DNA from: DASUNQ01 sp044866775
GTDB taxonomy: Bacteria; Acidobacteriota; Thermoanaerobaculia; Multivoradales; UBA5704
Assembly (NCBI GenBank): GCA_044866775.1
Contig: JBIOUG010000192.1
Location: forward strand, 16,550-80,549
Direction of reading: 5' to 3'
DNA: 64,000 nucleotides
The notes below the pieces were generated by a model. That model made no database searches, was not told the DNA's origin, and saw nothing but the letters and a program-made list of their open reading frames with translations. The position numbers were made by a program, and so were the translations under genes. Every line of letters starts with the position of its first letter. Within the stretch, counting starts at the first letter, position 1. This document shows positions 52,451-62,038 of the stretch, in pieces.

Positions 52451-52466
52451 AGCAGGGTCTGTGCCA
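52451..52466 (-). promoter_or_regulatory. Sigma-54 promoter candidate upstream of prepilin 2
   Basis: Minus strand reads TGGCAC-AGACC-CTGCT, one mismatch from TGGCAC-N5-TTGCW, with correct -24/-12 spacing. The predicted start is near 52440, leaving a leader of about 57 bases, the same as for pilV. Confidence 0.7.
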
Positions 52467-52556
52467 GCGGCCGAAGAGCGGCCGAATCAACACTTTGGCG
52501 ACTTCGGCCCCACCCCGAGCTGACAAAGAGTGGCAGGGTCGAAGCGACAGAAAGTG

Positions 52557-53981
52557 TCAGCCGGCCAGCCGCTCGACCAACCGGCGATAGATCGCAACGC
52601 CCTCGGCGAAACCCGGCAGCGAGATCCTCTCGTTGCCGCCGCCGACGATGAGCGTATCGGTGATGGGAATGGGAAACGGGGAGAAGCCGTAGCTCGGAAT
52701 GCCGGCGGCGCGGAAGAAGCGCGAGTCGGTCGCGGTGCGCGGCAGGAAGAGCGGACCGACGACCGCGTTCGGGTAGACCTCGTGCACCGCCTCGGCGATG
52801 GCGTCGAGCAGCCGGCCGTCGAGCACGCTGCCGGCGCCGGCGCCGCCCTCGTCGTAGAGCTGCGTCGTGAGCCCGGTCGTCAGCCAGCGCGGGACCAGCT
52901 CCGCCGCGGCGGCGCGGGGGTCGCTGCCGGGCAGGATGTGGAGCTTCAGCCGCATCCGGTATCCGCCTCCCGGCGCCTCGGCGATGGCGAACGGCGCCAC
53001 CTCGTCGCGCAGCATCGCCTGGAGATAGTTGGGGAGGCGGCGGAAGCGCGTCAGGTCGTAGGCCAGCGCCTGTGGGTCGGCGAGGAGGCGGCGCAGCCCC
53101 GGATCGTCACGGCTGCCGGCGTAGGCGCGGAGGAAGCGCGCGACCTCGGGAGTCAGTCGCAGGCGCTCCGGCTGCCCGCGCTCGAGCAGGGCGCGGGCGA
53201 ACTCCTCGAGCGCCTGCCGATCGCCGCTGCACGCCTCGAAGTCCAGGTAGCGCTTCTGCGCGAACTCGACGCCCCAGTACTTGACGTCGCCGACCTCGCG
53301 CAGCTCGACTGCGCCCCCTTCGGTGAGCACCGTCCAGGCGCGGCGCACCAGCTCGGGGCGGCGCGCCAGCACCCAGCGCGTCCCGAGCTCGCTGCCGCTC
53401 TCCTCGCCGTTGGTGGCCAGGAAGAGGACCGAGCGGCGCGGCGGCCGGCCGCGCCCGGCGAGGTCGGCCAGCGCCATGAGCTGGGCGACGGCGACGCTCT
53501 TCATGTCGAAGGTGCCGCGGCCGTAGAGCCAGGGTCCCTCGACGTGCGCCGAGAACGGCGGGAAGCGCCAGCGCTCGCTGTGGAACTCCGGCTCGACGTC
53601 GATGTGGTTGTGCAGCACCAGCGCCCGCGGGTCGCGGCCCTCGAGCAGCGCGTAGACGTTGGCGCGGTCGCCGACCCGCTCGACCTCCGCCCGCAAGCCG
53701 GCGGCGGCGAGCTGGCGGGCGAGGAACAGGGCGCCGGCGACCTGATCGCCCGTCTCGCTGGTGTCGATGCGGACGTAGTCGCGCAGCAGTTGCACCTCGG
53801 GGAGCGCGGTGTAGTCGACCTCGCGCCAGCGGCCCGCCGCGCCGAGCCGCAACGGCTGGCGCTCGAGGTAGACGAGGCCGGCGGCGGCGGCGCAGAGCGA
53901 CAGCGCCAGGCTGCCGTAGAGCGCAACGCGCGCCGCGAGGCGCTGGCGCCTGACGAACGGCGAGTACGTCCGGCGGGGCAT
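52557..53981 (-). CDS. Membrane-anchored M20-family metallopeptidase 2
   Basis: 474 residues from ATG 53981; the longer frame upstream is Arg-rich and overlaps the divergent GT-C gene. An N-terminal signal anchor (about 14-38, ARVALYGSLALSLCAAAAGLVYL) is followed by the M20 fold: LVLHNHIDVEPEF, YGRGTFDMKSV (bridging Asp), TNGEESGSELG (catalytic Glu pair) and a late metal region VGGGNERISLPGF where the usual His is not obvious. The lid domain contains the inserted segment DVKYWGVEFAQKRYLDFEA, shared with M20 enzyme 1 (LLWWGVEVAQKRPLWMAVEA). Substrate unknown. Confidence 0.87.
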   Translation of the reverse strand: MPRRTYSPFVRRQRLAARVALYGSLALSLCAAAAGLVYLERQPLRLGAAGRWREVDYTALPEVQLLRDYVRIDTSETGDQVAGALFLARQLAAAGLRAEVERVGDRANVYALLEGRDPRALVLHNHIDVEPEFHSERWRFPPFSAHVEGPWLYGRGTFDMKSVAVAQLMALADLAGRGRPPRRSVLFLATNGEESGSELGTRWVLARRPELVRRAWTVLTEGGAVELREVGDVKYWGVEFAQKRYLDFEACSGDRQALEEFARALLERGQPERLRLTPEVARFLRAYAGSRDDPGLRRLLADPQALAYDLTRFRRLPNYLQAMLRDEVAPFAIAEAPGGGYRMRLKLHILPGSDPRAAAAELVPRWLTTGLTTQLYDEGGAGAGSVLDGRLLDAIAEAVHEVYPNAVVGPLFLPRTATDSRFFRAAGIPSYGFSPFPIPITDTLIVGGGNERISLPGFAEGVAIYRRLVERLAG

Positions 53982-54063
53982 CGGGCGCGCGATGGTAGCA
54001 GGTGGCGCGCGCGGCGCCCGGCGGCGTGTGGCATGCTCTGCGCGCCGCACCCAGCGATCCCGG

Positions 54064-55854
54064 ATGGCCGAACCTCTGCGCGCCGCGCCCGCTCCGCACT
54101 CCGCGTCCGCTCCGGCGCCGGTGGCCCGCGGCGAGCGCCGCCGCGTGCTCCTCCTCCTCGCCGCCGGTCTCCTCGCCTGCATCGGCTACGCCGCGACCGA
54201 GGCCTACCTGCTCGGCGGCGACCTCGGGTTCCCGCTCGACGACAGTTGGATCCACCTCCAGTTCGCGCGCAACCTGGCCGCGGGGCACGGGCTGTCGTAC
54301 AACCCGGGCGAGCCGGTGACCGGCTCGACGGCGCCGCTCTGGACGGCGCTCCTCTCGCTGCTCTTCGCCCTCCCCGGCGGCGTCGGCACGCTCGTGGTCG
54401 CGGCGAAGGTCCTCGGCAGCGCGCTCTACCTCGCCGGCGTCCACGCGACCCACCGCCTGGCGCGGGAGCTCGACCTGCCGCCGGGCCTCGCGCTCTTCGC
54501 CGCGGCGCTGACGCTCGGCACGAGCTGGCTCGTCTGGTCGGCGCTCTCCGGCATGGAGGTGCCGCTCTTCGTGCTGCTCTCCCTCTGGGGGATCATCCTC
54601 CACCTGCGCGAGCGCCGGCGGCCCGCTCGCGCGCCGCTCGCGCTCGGCGTCCTCGGCCTCGCGGCGATGGCGCGGCCGGAGGGCCTCCTCCTCCTCGGCC
54701 TCGCGGCGCTCGACCGCTGCCTGCGCTGGGAGCGCGACGCGGCGGGAGCGCTCGTCTGGCGGCGACCGGAGTGGCGGAAGCTGGCGGTGGGACTGGGCCT
54801 CGCGGCGCTCGCCGTGCTGCCGGTGCTCGCCTTCTATGCCGCTGCCGGCGGCTCGGTCCTGCCCACCACGTTCGCCGCCAAGGGCGCGGAGGTGCGGCGC
54901 TGGCTTCCCGACAGCCGCTACGTCTACCAGGTGCTCGGCATCCTGTTCCGGCCGCAGCCGTGGGCGGTCGTCTTCGCCGGCGGCGGCGTGGCGGCGCTGG
55001 TCGCGCGGCTGGGCGGCGAGCGCGACCGCGGCCTGCTTCCCGCACTCTGGCTCCTCGGCCTGCCGCTCGCCTACTCGACCCTTTCCACGAGCGGCGCGCA
55101 CTGGCTCGCCGGCAACTTCGGCCGCTACCACTTCCCGCTCTTCCCGCCGCTCGTCGTCCTGGCGGCGGTCGGCCTCGAGCGCTCCGCCGCGTCCCTTCAG
55201 CCGCCGCCGCGCGCCGGCCGCCTCCGGATACCGCTGCTCGCTCTACTCGCGGCGATCCTCGCCTGGCCGACCGCGTCGTCCCTGGCGCAAGGCGCCCTCT
55301 TCTACGCCCGCAACGTCGCCAACGTGCAGGAGAGCGACGTGGCGGTCGCGCGCTGGCTCGCTCCCCGCCTGCCGCCCGACGCAGTGCTCGCCGTCAACGA
55401 CATCGGCGCCATCAAGTTCCTGCTCCCCAACCGTGTCGTCGACCTGGCCGGCATCGCCACCCCCGAGATCCGCCGCCGCATGACCTCCGGCGCGACGCGA
55501 GGCATCCCCTGGGAACAAGCCGTCCTCGCCTACCTCGCCGAGCGCCGCCCCGACTACCTGGTGATCTTTCCCTCTTGGTTCCCCACCCTCTCGCGCGACC
55601 CCCGTTTCCACCCCGTCGCCGGCCTCCACATCCAAGACAACCTCACCATGGGTGGCGACGACGTCGTGGTCTACGCCACCCCCTGGACCCGTCACCCCCT
55701 GCGCGAACCGGGCGCAGTGGAAGATCGCGCTGGAAGGACTGCGGGGTCACCTCGGCGGCTGAGAATCGACGCCGGGCAGAGAACCGTCGGCCGTGCGTCC
55801 GTCGTGGCGCACGGCTGTCGGCTTCCATCCCGGGGCGAAGAACTCCGGCGGTAG
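54064..55854 (+). CDS. GT-C fold membrane glycosyltransferase-like protein
   Basis: 596 residues from ATG 54064. About ten hydrophobic segments run from residue about 25 to 420. The first loop carries GFPLDDSWIHLQFARNLAAG, the acidic DD pair expected at the catalytic site of GT-C enzymes that use lipid-linked sugars. ARPEGLLLLG and GRYHFPLFPPLVVL are also typical. A soluble C-terminal domain (about 430-560) follows. The last 36 codons overlap the convergent ASST-like gene and read as basic, non-conserved text, so the natural C-terminus may be a recent extension. Confidence 0.8.
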   Translation: MAEPLRAAPAPHSASAPAPVARGERRRVLLLLAAGLLACIGYAATEAYLLGGDLGFPLDDSWIHLQFARNLAAGHGLSYNPGEPVTGSTAPLWTALLSLLFALPGGVGTLVVAAKVLGSALYLAGVHATHRLARELDLPPGLALFAAALTLGTSWLVWSALSGMEVPLFVLLSLWGIILHLRERRRPARAPLALGVLGLAAMARPEGLLLLGLAALDRCLRWERDAAGALVWRRPEWRKLAVGLGLAALAVLPVLAFYAAAGGSVLPTTFAAKGAEVRRWLPDSRYVYQVLGILFRPQPWAVVFAGGGVAALVARLGGERDRGLLPALWLLGLPLAYSTLSTSGAHWLAGNFGRYHFPLFPPLVVLAAVGLERSAASLQPPPRAGRLRIPLLALLAAILAWPTASSLAQGALFYARNVANVQESDVAVARWLAPRLPPDAVLAVNDIGAIKFLLPNRVVDLAGIATPEIRRRMTSGATRGIPWEQAVLAYLAERRPDYLVIFPSWFPTLSRDPRFHPVAGLHIQDNLTMGGDDVVVYATPWTRHPLREPGAVEDRAGRTAGSPRRLRIDAGQRTVGRASVVAHGCRLPSRGEELRR

Positions 55855-57090
55855 CCGCACCACCTCGAAGAGGGTTGCGACCAGCTCGCGCCGCGGGCCG
55901 GCGCGGTGGGGGCTGCGGAACTCCCACACCACCTCGCCCGCCGGCGTCACCTCGAAGGCGCGCCCGCGCTCGGACTCGGTGATCAGGGTGTTGCCATTCG
56001 ACAGGCGCTGGCAGGAGCCCGCCTCCGGCGAGGAGAATTGCTCGGCCGGCTCGCCGTGGAACTCCCACGCGACGCCGCCGCTCCGCAGGTCGAGCTCGAG
56101 CACCCGCGAATGGCCGCGGTAGCCGCGGTTGTCGAAGACGAGCAGCCGCCCGCCCGGCAGGAGGGTCGGCTGGTGCTGGGCGTCCCAGGGGCCGCGGCGC
56201 GCCCAGAGCACCTCGCCGTTTTGGGGATCGACCACCGCCACCGTATCGATCTCGCGCAGCGACACCAACACGTTGCCGGCGCGGAACGGCTCCGGAGCGC
56301 CGGTCGCGTCCCGCAGCAGCTCGACCGTGTTGCTGTGGAAGATGTCGCCGGCGTGCGGCAGCGGACGCAGCAGCGGCGCGAAGCGCGAGCGTTGGAAGGC
56401 GCGTAGGAGCGAGACGCGACGCAGCGGCCGTCCGTCCGGCGCGAGCTCGACGAGGAAGTCCTCGAGCACCGGCGCGTCGCGGCCGATCTCCGGGATACGC
56501 CGCGCCTCCTTGGTGAGCCCCCAGAGGTTCCCCGCGGCGTCGACCTCGATGTCGTTGTAGAAGCCGGCGTCGTAGGCCGCGAGCAGGCGCGAGGCGCGGT
56601 CGAGACGGATCACCCCCGCGCCCTGGAAGACCGCGAGCAGCGTGCCGTCCGGCAGCAGATGGGCGCGCCGGAAGTAGCCGCTCTGTTCGTCCGGGCGCTT
56701 CCCGGGGAAGGCGCGTGCGAAGGGATACCGCCAGCGGTGGAGCGGCCGCCCTTCCATGTCCACCAGCCAGGCCTCGGGCGCGTGCCCGGAGACGTAGAGG
56801 TTGAGCCCCGGCGCCGCGCGGGCGGCGTCGTGGATCACCACGCCGTGACGGCCGCCGGCGCGTGCGCCGCCCGCCGAGTAGGGCAGCGAGAGCGTGCGCG
56901 CGGCCTCCTCGGCGGCGCGGCTGCCGCCGGCCGCGCTCGTCCCCTCCGGCAGCCGGTGCCAGCGCCCCTGGGGCCACTGCTCCTCGCGCGGCACCGTGGC
57001 GCCGCCTCCCCAGGAGCGGAGGAGCCACGCGCCGGCGAGCGCCAGCGCGAGCGCCGCCGCGAGCGCGGCGGCCGTGCGGCGGAGGGTCAT
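55747..57090 (-). CDS. ASST (arylsulfotransferase-like) beta-propeller protein
   Basis: 447 residues from ATG 57090 (GTG 57093 is one codon earlier). An N-terminal signal/anchor (about 5-26) is followed by a propeller with repeated GNTLITES, DGTLLAVFQG, GRLLVFDNRG and VWEFRSPH motifs, as in the arylsulfotransferase (ASST)/PQQ-like family. HSNTVELL and DAQHQPTLLPGG carry His residues in the positions where ASST catalytic residues are found; I cannot confirm activity. It converges on and overlaps the GT-C gene by 108 bases. Confidence 0.75.
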   Translation of the reverse strand: MTLRRTAAALAAALALALAGAWLLRSWGGGATVPREEQWPQGRWHRLPEGTSAAGGSRAAEEAARTLSLPYSAGGARAGGRHGVVIHDAARAAPGLNLYVSGHAPEAWLVDMEGRPLHRWRYPFARAFPGKRPDEQSGYFRRAHLLPDGTLLAVFQGAGVIRLDRASRLLAAYDAGFYNDIEVDAAGNLWGLTKEARRIPEIGRDAPVLEDFLVELAPDGRPLRRVSLLRAFQRSRFAPLLRPLPHAGDIFHSNTVELLRDATGAPEPFRAGNVLVSLREIDTVAVVDPQNGEVLWARRGPWDAQHQPTLLPGGRLLVFDNRGYRGHSRVLELDLRSGGVAWEFHGEPAEQFSSPEAGSCQRLSNGNTLITESERGRAFEVTPAGEVVWEFRSPHRAGPRRELVATLFEVVRLPPEFFAPGWKPTAVRHDGRTADGSLPGVDSQPPR

Positions 57091-57141
57091 CACGGCGCAC
57101 GATACCGGCCGCTTTCCGGCCGAGCAATCGTGTCTCGCTCA

Positions 57142-57200
57142 GAGCGTGTGAGGAATTCGGGCCGTCCTCCGAAAACGCCCGGCACGGGGCCGGGCGCTAC
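57142..57200 (+). repeat. Dispersed 60-base hairpin repeat, copy 2
   Basis: Begins GAGCGTGTGAGGAATTC and ends with arms CGCCCGG / CCGGGCG (57176-57196) followed by CTAC. It matches the copy at 49274-49334 along its length with scattered substitutions. Located between the ASST-like and DegT genes. Confidence 0.7.
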
Positions 57201-57243
57201 GTTTGTCACGCTCCACTAGAATGCCTGTTTCGGAGATCCCCCT

Positions 57244-58347
57244 TTGCCCGTTCCCTACCTGGATCTTTCGCGCGCCAGAGCGCGCATCGCCGGCGCTCTC
57301 GACGAGCGTTGGCGGCGCGTGCTCGAGACCAACGCCTTCATCCTCGGCCCGGAGGTCAAGGAGATCGAGGAAGGCTTCGCCGCCTACCTCGAGGTGCCGG
57401 CTTGCGTGGCAGTCGCGAACGGCACGGACGCGCTCGTCCTCGCCTTGCGCGCCCTCGGCCTGCGGCCGGGAGACGAGGTCCTGGTCCCGGCCTTCAGCTT
57501 CTTCGCCACCGCCGAGGCGGTGATCCTGCTCGGCGGGAGGCCGGTCTTCTGCGACGTCGTTCCCGAGACGCTCAACCTCGACGCGCGCGACGCCGCGACG
57601 CGGGTGACGCCGCGCACCGTCGGCGTCATCGGCGTGCACCTTTACGGCCGCCCCTTCGACGTGCCGGCGGTGCAAGCGCTCTGCGACCGCCACGGCCTCT
57701 GGCTGCTCGAGGACGCCGCGCAGGCGCACGGCGCCCGCCTCGACGGCAAGCGGATCGGCGGCTTCGGCCGGCTCGCCGCCTGGAGCTTCTACCCGACCAA
57801 GAACCTCGCCTGCTTCGGCGACGGCGGCGCGGTGAGCGGCCCGGACCGCGAGCTCGTCGAGCGCGTGCGCCGCCTCGCCAACCACGGCCAGAGCGGCCGC
57901 TACCATCACGTCGAGATCGGCACCAACAGCCGCCTCGACAGCCTGCAGGCGGCGGTCCTCAACTGCCGTCTGCCGCTCCTCGAGGCCGACAACACCCGCC
58001 GCCGCGAGCTCGCCTGCCGCTACTACGGCGGCCTGGCCGGGGCCGGCGACCTGCGCCTCCTCGAGGACCCTCCGGGAGCCCTCTCCGTCTACCACCAGCT
58101 CACCGTCCTCACCGCGCAGCGCGACACGCTGATGGAGCACCTGACCGCCCGCAACGTCGGCTCCTCCATCCACTACCCCTCTCCCCTCCACCGCCAGCCC
58201 GCCCTCGACGGCCTCATCCCCGACCCCGGCGACCTCCCCATCGCCACCAACGCCGCCCGCGAGGTTCTCTGCCTCCCGATCTTCCCCGAGCTGACGAACG
58301 ACGAGGTCGAGGAAGTTTGCGCGGCCGTCAAGGCGTTCTTCACGTAG
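57244..58347 (+). CDS. DegT/DnrJ/EryC1 family PLP aminotransferase
   Basis: 367 residues starting at TTG 57244 with GGAGATCCCC upstream. Fold-type I sugar aminotransferase: the N-terminal VPYLDLSRAR, ANGTDALVLALRALGLRPGD, the Asp in LLEDAAQAHGA, and the PLP-binding Lys in SFYPTKNLACFGDGG. The C-terminal NVGSSIHYPSPLHRQPAL is standard. Such enzymes transaminate nucleotide-linked keto-sugars for surface glycans. It is followed by a DUF362 protein and an LPG-synthase-like membrane protein in what looks like one operon. Confidence 0.9.
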   Translation: MPVPYLDLSRARARIAGALDERWRRVLETNAFILGPEVKEIEEGFAAYLEVPACVAVANGTDALVLALRALGLRPGDEVLVPAFSFFATAEAVILLGGRPVFCDVVPETLNLDARDAATRVTPRTVGVIGVHLYGRPFDVPAVQALCDRHGLWLLEDAAQAHGARLDGKRIGGFGRLAAWSFYPTKNLACFGDGGAVSGPDRELVERVRRLANHGQSGRYHHVEIGTNSRLDSLQAAVLNCRLPLLEADNTRRRELACRYYGGLAGAGDLRLLEDPPGALSVYHQLTVLTAQRDTLMEHLTARNVGSSIHYPSPLHRQPALDGLIPDPGDLPIATNAAREVLCLPIFPELTNDEVEEVCAAVKAFFT

Positions 58348-58409
58348 CGCCCTCGGGCCAGCCGCTATAATGCGGCGCCTGCCGTAGCCGATCTCCTGGA
58401 GAGAGCCTG

Positions 58410-59521
<1,112 letters not shown>

Positions 59522-59525
<4 letters not shown>

Positions 59526-60523
59526 GCGGCGCGGCGAAGCCTGCCGCGACGTCCGCCGGCGGGCCGAGCGAGCAGGCGGGCCTCGAGCGGCTCGGGCGGC
59601 GTCTGCTCGTGCCGGCGGCGCTCGGCCTCTTGGCGCTGGTCGGCCTGGTCCTGTGGGCCGACGCGCGGGAGCTTGCGGCCCAGCTCGCCAGCTTTCCGCT
59701 GCGCGTCCTGCCGCCGGTCCTCGCGCTCTCCCTCCTCAACTATCTCTTGCGCTTTCTCCGCTGGGAGCTCTACCTGAGGCGCCTGGACGTTGCCTTGCCG
59801 CGCCGCCAAAGCCTCGCCGTCTTCCTCGTCGGCTTCCTCCTCTCGGTGACGCCGGGCAAGGCGGGCGAGCTGGGGAAGGCGTGGCTGGTGCGCGAGCTCG
59901 GCGGCGGCCGGGCGCGGCGCGTCGTGCCGGCGGTGCTCGCCGAGAGGGTGACCGATCTCCTTGGAGTCCTGCTCCTGCTGGCGCTCGGAGCGTTGCCGCT
60001 CCCCGGGGGCCGGCTGCTCGCGGCGGCCGGGGTCGCGGCGGTATTGGTGGCGGTGCTCCTCCTCACCTGGCGCGGCGGCGCCGAGCGGCTCTTCCGGCTG
60101 CTCGCGCGCCTGCCGCTCGTCGGCCGGCGGGTGCCCGTCTTGACGGAGCTCTACGGCACGCTGCGCGCGCTCCTGTCGCCCGGGCTCCTGGCGATGGCGC
60201 TCGCCGTCGCGGTGCTGGCCTGGGGCGCCGAAGGGATGGGCTTCTTCGTCGTGGTCCGCGAGTACGCGCCGCGCGCCGGCTTCCTGCCGGCCCTCTTCGA
60301 CTACACCGCGAGCACCTGCCTGGGCTCGCTCTCGATGCTCCCCGGCGGCCTCCTCGCCACCGAGGGCTCGCTGACCGCGCTGCTCGACGCCCAGGGGCTG
60401 TCCACGGCCGCCGCCGCCTCGGCCACCCTCATCATCCGCGCCGCGACTCTCTGGTTCGCCGTCGCCCTCGGCCTCCTCGCCCTACCTCTCGTCGGGCGGT
60501 GGCTGCGGCGGAAGCGCGCCTAG
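59522..60523 (+). CDS. Lysylphosphatidylglycerol synthase TM-region (LPG_synthase_TM) family protein
   Basis: 333 residues if CTG 59522 (overlapping the DUF362 stop as CTGA) is the start; GTG 59609 would give 304 residues and still keep the first membrane helix. About eight hydrophobic segments are visible. Family marks include NYLLRFLRWELYLRRL, FLLSVTPGKAGELGKAWLVRE, VVPAVLAERVTDLLGV and TCLGSLSMLPGGLLATEGSL. No soluble synthase domain is attached, so it is the flippase-like half, expected to move lipids or lipid-linked precursors. It overlaps the convergent zinc-ribbon gene by 4 bases. Confidence 0.82.
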
Positions 60524-61155
60524 GCCAGCTTCTGCCCGCACTCGGGGCAGAACCTGGGCGAGCCTTCGACCGTCGAGCCGCAGCCGCCGCAGCGGCGGGA
60601 CTGCGCGGCCGGGGTGCCGCACTCGGGGCAGAACTTGGCGCCGCCGGTCTTGGCGCCGCAGGAGCGGCAGACCGCGCCGGTGACGTTGCCGAGATCGCGT
60701 CCCTTCATCCAGTCGACGGTCTGCGCCTTCTCGAAGGCCTGCTGGCGCGCCGCCTCGGCCTGGGCGGCGGCGATCTCCTCGTCCATGTCGGGCGCGCACG
60801 CCTCGCAGAGCTGGGCCTTCTTATTGAAGCAGACCGGCTCGCACACCCACTGCCCGCAGCGCGTGCACTGCCGGAACTGCGGCCGGATCTCCGCGACCGC
60901 CTCGCGCAGCGCGGAGTCGTGCGCCGGGCCGCCGATGGCGCGCTGGATCTCGTAAGCGCTGTTGGCGGCCTGGCCGAAGATGCCGCCGAACAAGCTGCCG
61001 GCGGCCTGCATCGCCGAGCTGGCCATCCCCAGCTTCGAGCTCTTGAAGCTCGACATGTAGCCATTGCCGCACTTCTCGCAGAAGAACTTGAACTGGTAGC
61101 CCTTGTCGGTCGAGAGGTCCTCGTAGTTGCCGGTGAATGGGATGATGCTCGACAT
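60520..61155 (-). CDS. Zinc-ribbon protein with multiple CxxC pairs
   Basis: 211 residues from ATG 61155; the upstream frame passes through the palindromic repeat and is unlikely to be translated. CxxC pairs occur at CEKCGNGY, CTRCGQWVCEPVC, CEACAP, then a tandem double zinc ribbon at the C-terminus (CRSCG, CPECG, CGGCG, CPECGQKLA). A Gly/Ala-rich hydrophobic segment (about 44-66, MASSAMQAAGSLFGGIFGQA) and a charged helix with AAAQAEAARQQAFEKAQ lie between. No catalytic motif. It probably mediates protein or nucleic-acid contacts. Confidence 0.8.
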   Translation of the reverse strand: MSSIIPFTGNYEDLSTDKGYQFKFFCEKCGNGYMSSFKSSKLGMASSAMQAAGSLFGGIFGQAANSAYEIQRAIGGPAHDSALREAVAEIRPQFRQCTRCGQWVCEPVCFNKKAQLCEACAPDMDEEIAAAQAEAARQQAFEKAQTVDWMKGRDLGNVTGAVCRSCGAKTGGAKFCPECGTPAAQSRRCGGCGSTVEGSPRFCPECGQKLA

Positions 61156-61212
61156 CTGGAACCCTTTTGCCGCGGGCGATCGTTGAAGCTTGGGACGAGT
61201 CGGAGCTGGATC

Positions 61213-61278
61213 CATCCTTACAGTGTTGATCCGCTCTCCCTCACCCCTGGCCCCTCTCCCACATGGGAGAGGGGAACG
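61213..61278. repeat. Dispersed palindromic repeat, copy 2 (inverted)
   Basis: Reverse complement of the element at 2261-2326: arms of CCCCTCTCCCA and TGGGAGAGGGG (here with a CA/TG centre), the CCTGAGGGGTGAGGGAG-type tail, CGGATCA and GTAAGGA. It lies in the gap between the zinc-ribbon gene and vapC. Confidence 0.7.
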
Positions 61279-61367
61279 AAGGCTCGCGCGGCGGGCGGCC
61301 GGACCTGCCGTTCGCGCGACGGTGATCACGAGCTTGGCCGGATGCTAGCACGCGTGCGGAGCGCTGC

Positions 61368-61757
61368 TCAGAGCCGGCGCTCAGCGAGGGATGAGACCGT
61401 GGCGAGCTGAGGGAAGTCGCGGTCGACGTGGAGGACGGTCAGCTCGTGCCGGAGGGCGCTTGCGGCGATCAGGCAGTCGATGCTGGAGCGGACGGTCAAG
61501 CCGGCGCGGCGGGCGGTGCGATAGAGCTGTGCAGCCTCCTCGAAACGCGCGAGCGGCAAGGGCGCATCGACGACGGGCAGCGCGAGCATGGCCGATCGGG
61601 CGAGGCGGAATGCTCGCTCGTCCCGGAAACCCTGCAGCACCTCCTGGATGACCGGCGGGCAGGTGACGACGTCGTCGAGGTCGAGCGTGGAGCGGACGTC
61701 GAACTGCGGTCGGCGGCGGAAAAGCTCGACCCAGACCGAGGTGTCAACGAGCAGCAC
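61368..61757 (-). CDS. vapC: PIN-domain ribonuclease toxin VapC
   Basis: 129 residues from GTG 61757, chosen because VapC proteins begin right before the strand LLVDTSVWVELF; GTG 61802 would add 15 residues. The PIN acidic residues are visible: Asp in VDTSVW, Glu in IQEVLQGF, Asp in SIDCLIAA and Asp in HVDRDF. It is expected to cleave specific RNAs and to be neutralised by VapB. The start overlaps the end of vapB, which indicates coupled translation. Confidence 0.88.
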   Translation of the reverse strand: MLLVDTSVWVELFRRRPQFDVRSTLDLDDVVTCPPVIQEVLQGFRDERAFRLARSAMLALPVVDAPLPLARFEEAAQLYRTARRAGLTVRSSIDCLIAASALRHELTVLHVDRDFPQLATVSSLAERRL

Positions 61758-61986
61758 GGGAGCGCCGCCGGGGCCGCTCGCGTGGAGCGCCGCTGTCCCC
61801 ACGCATCTCGGCCAAATCCCCTTCCCAGAGCCCCGAGCCGGCCAGCTCGAAGATCCGCTGCGCCCGGCAGCGGCGCGCGAAGTCCTCGAGCGCGCGCATC
61901 ACTGCCCCCGAGTAGGTCCGCTCCCCACTCAATCGCGTGACCTCTTGCAGGAGCTGTTCGTCGAGCACAAGATTCGTACGTTTCAT
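61744..61986 (-). CDS. vapB: Antitoxin VapB (ribbon-helix-helix type)
   Basis: 80 residues from ATG 61986 (GTG 61992 is two codons earlier). The N-terminal KRTNLVLDEQLLQEVTRLSG followed by TYSGAVMRALEDFAR forms the DNA-binding ribbon-helix-helix. RIFELAGSGLWEGDLAEMRG is the toxin-binding tail of this VapB group. It overlaps vapC and is divergent from the GT-C/TPR gene; TACACT lies close upstream of the start and may belong to an autoregulated promoter. Confidence 0.88.
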   Translation of the reverse strand: MKRTNLVLDEQLLQEVTRLSGERTYSGAVMRALEDFARRCRAQRIFELAGSGLWEGDLAEMRGDSGAPRERPRRRSRAAR

Positions 61987-62038
61987 GCGCACAGTGTACC
62001 ATCCAGGCGCTCCTTGTGCGAGATTAGCTGCTGCCGCG

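Noticed and set aside
61368..61986. VapBC as a novel system
   Set aside because: The pair has the normal order, overlap and motifs of type II VapBC modules.
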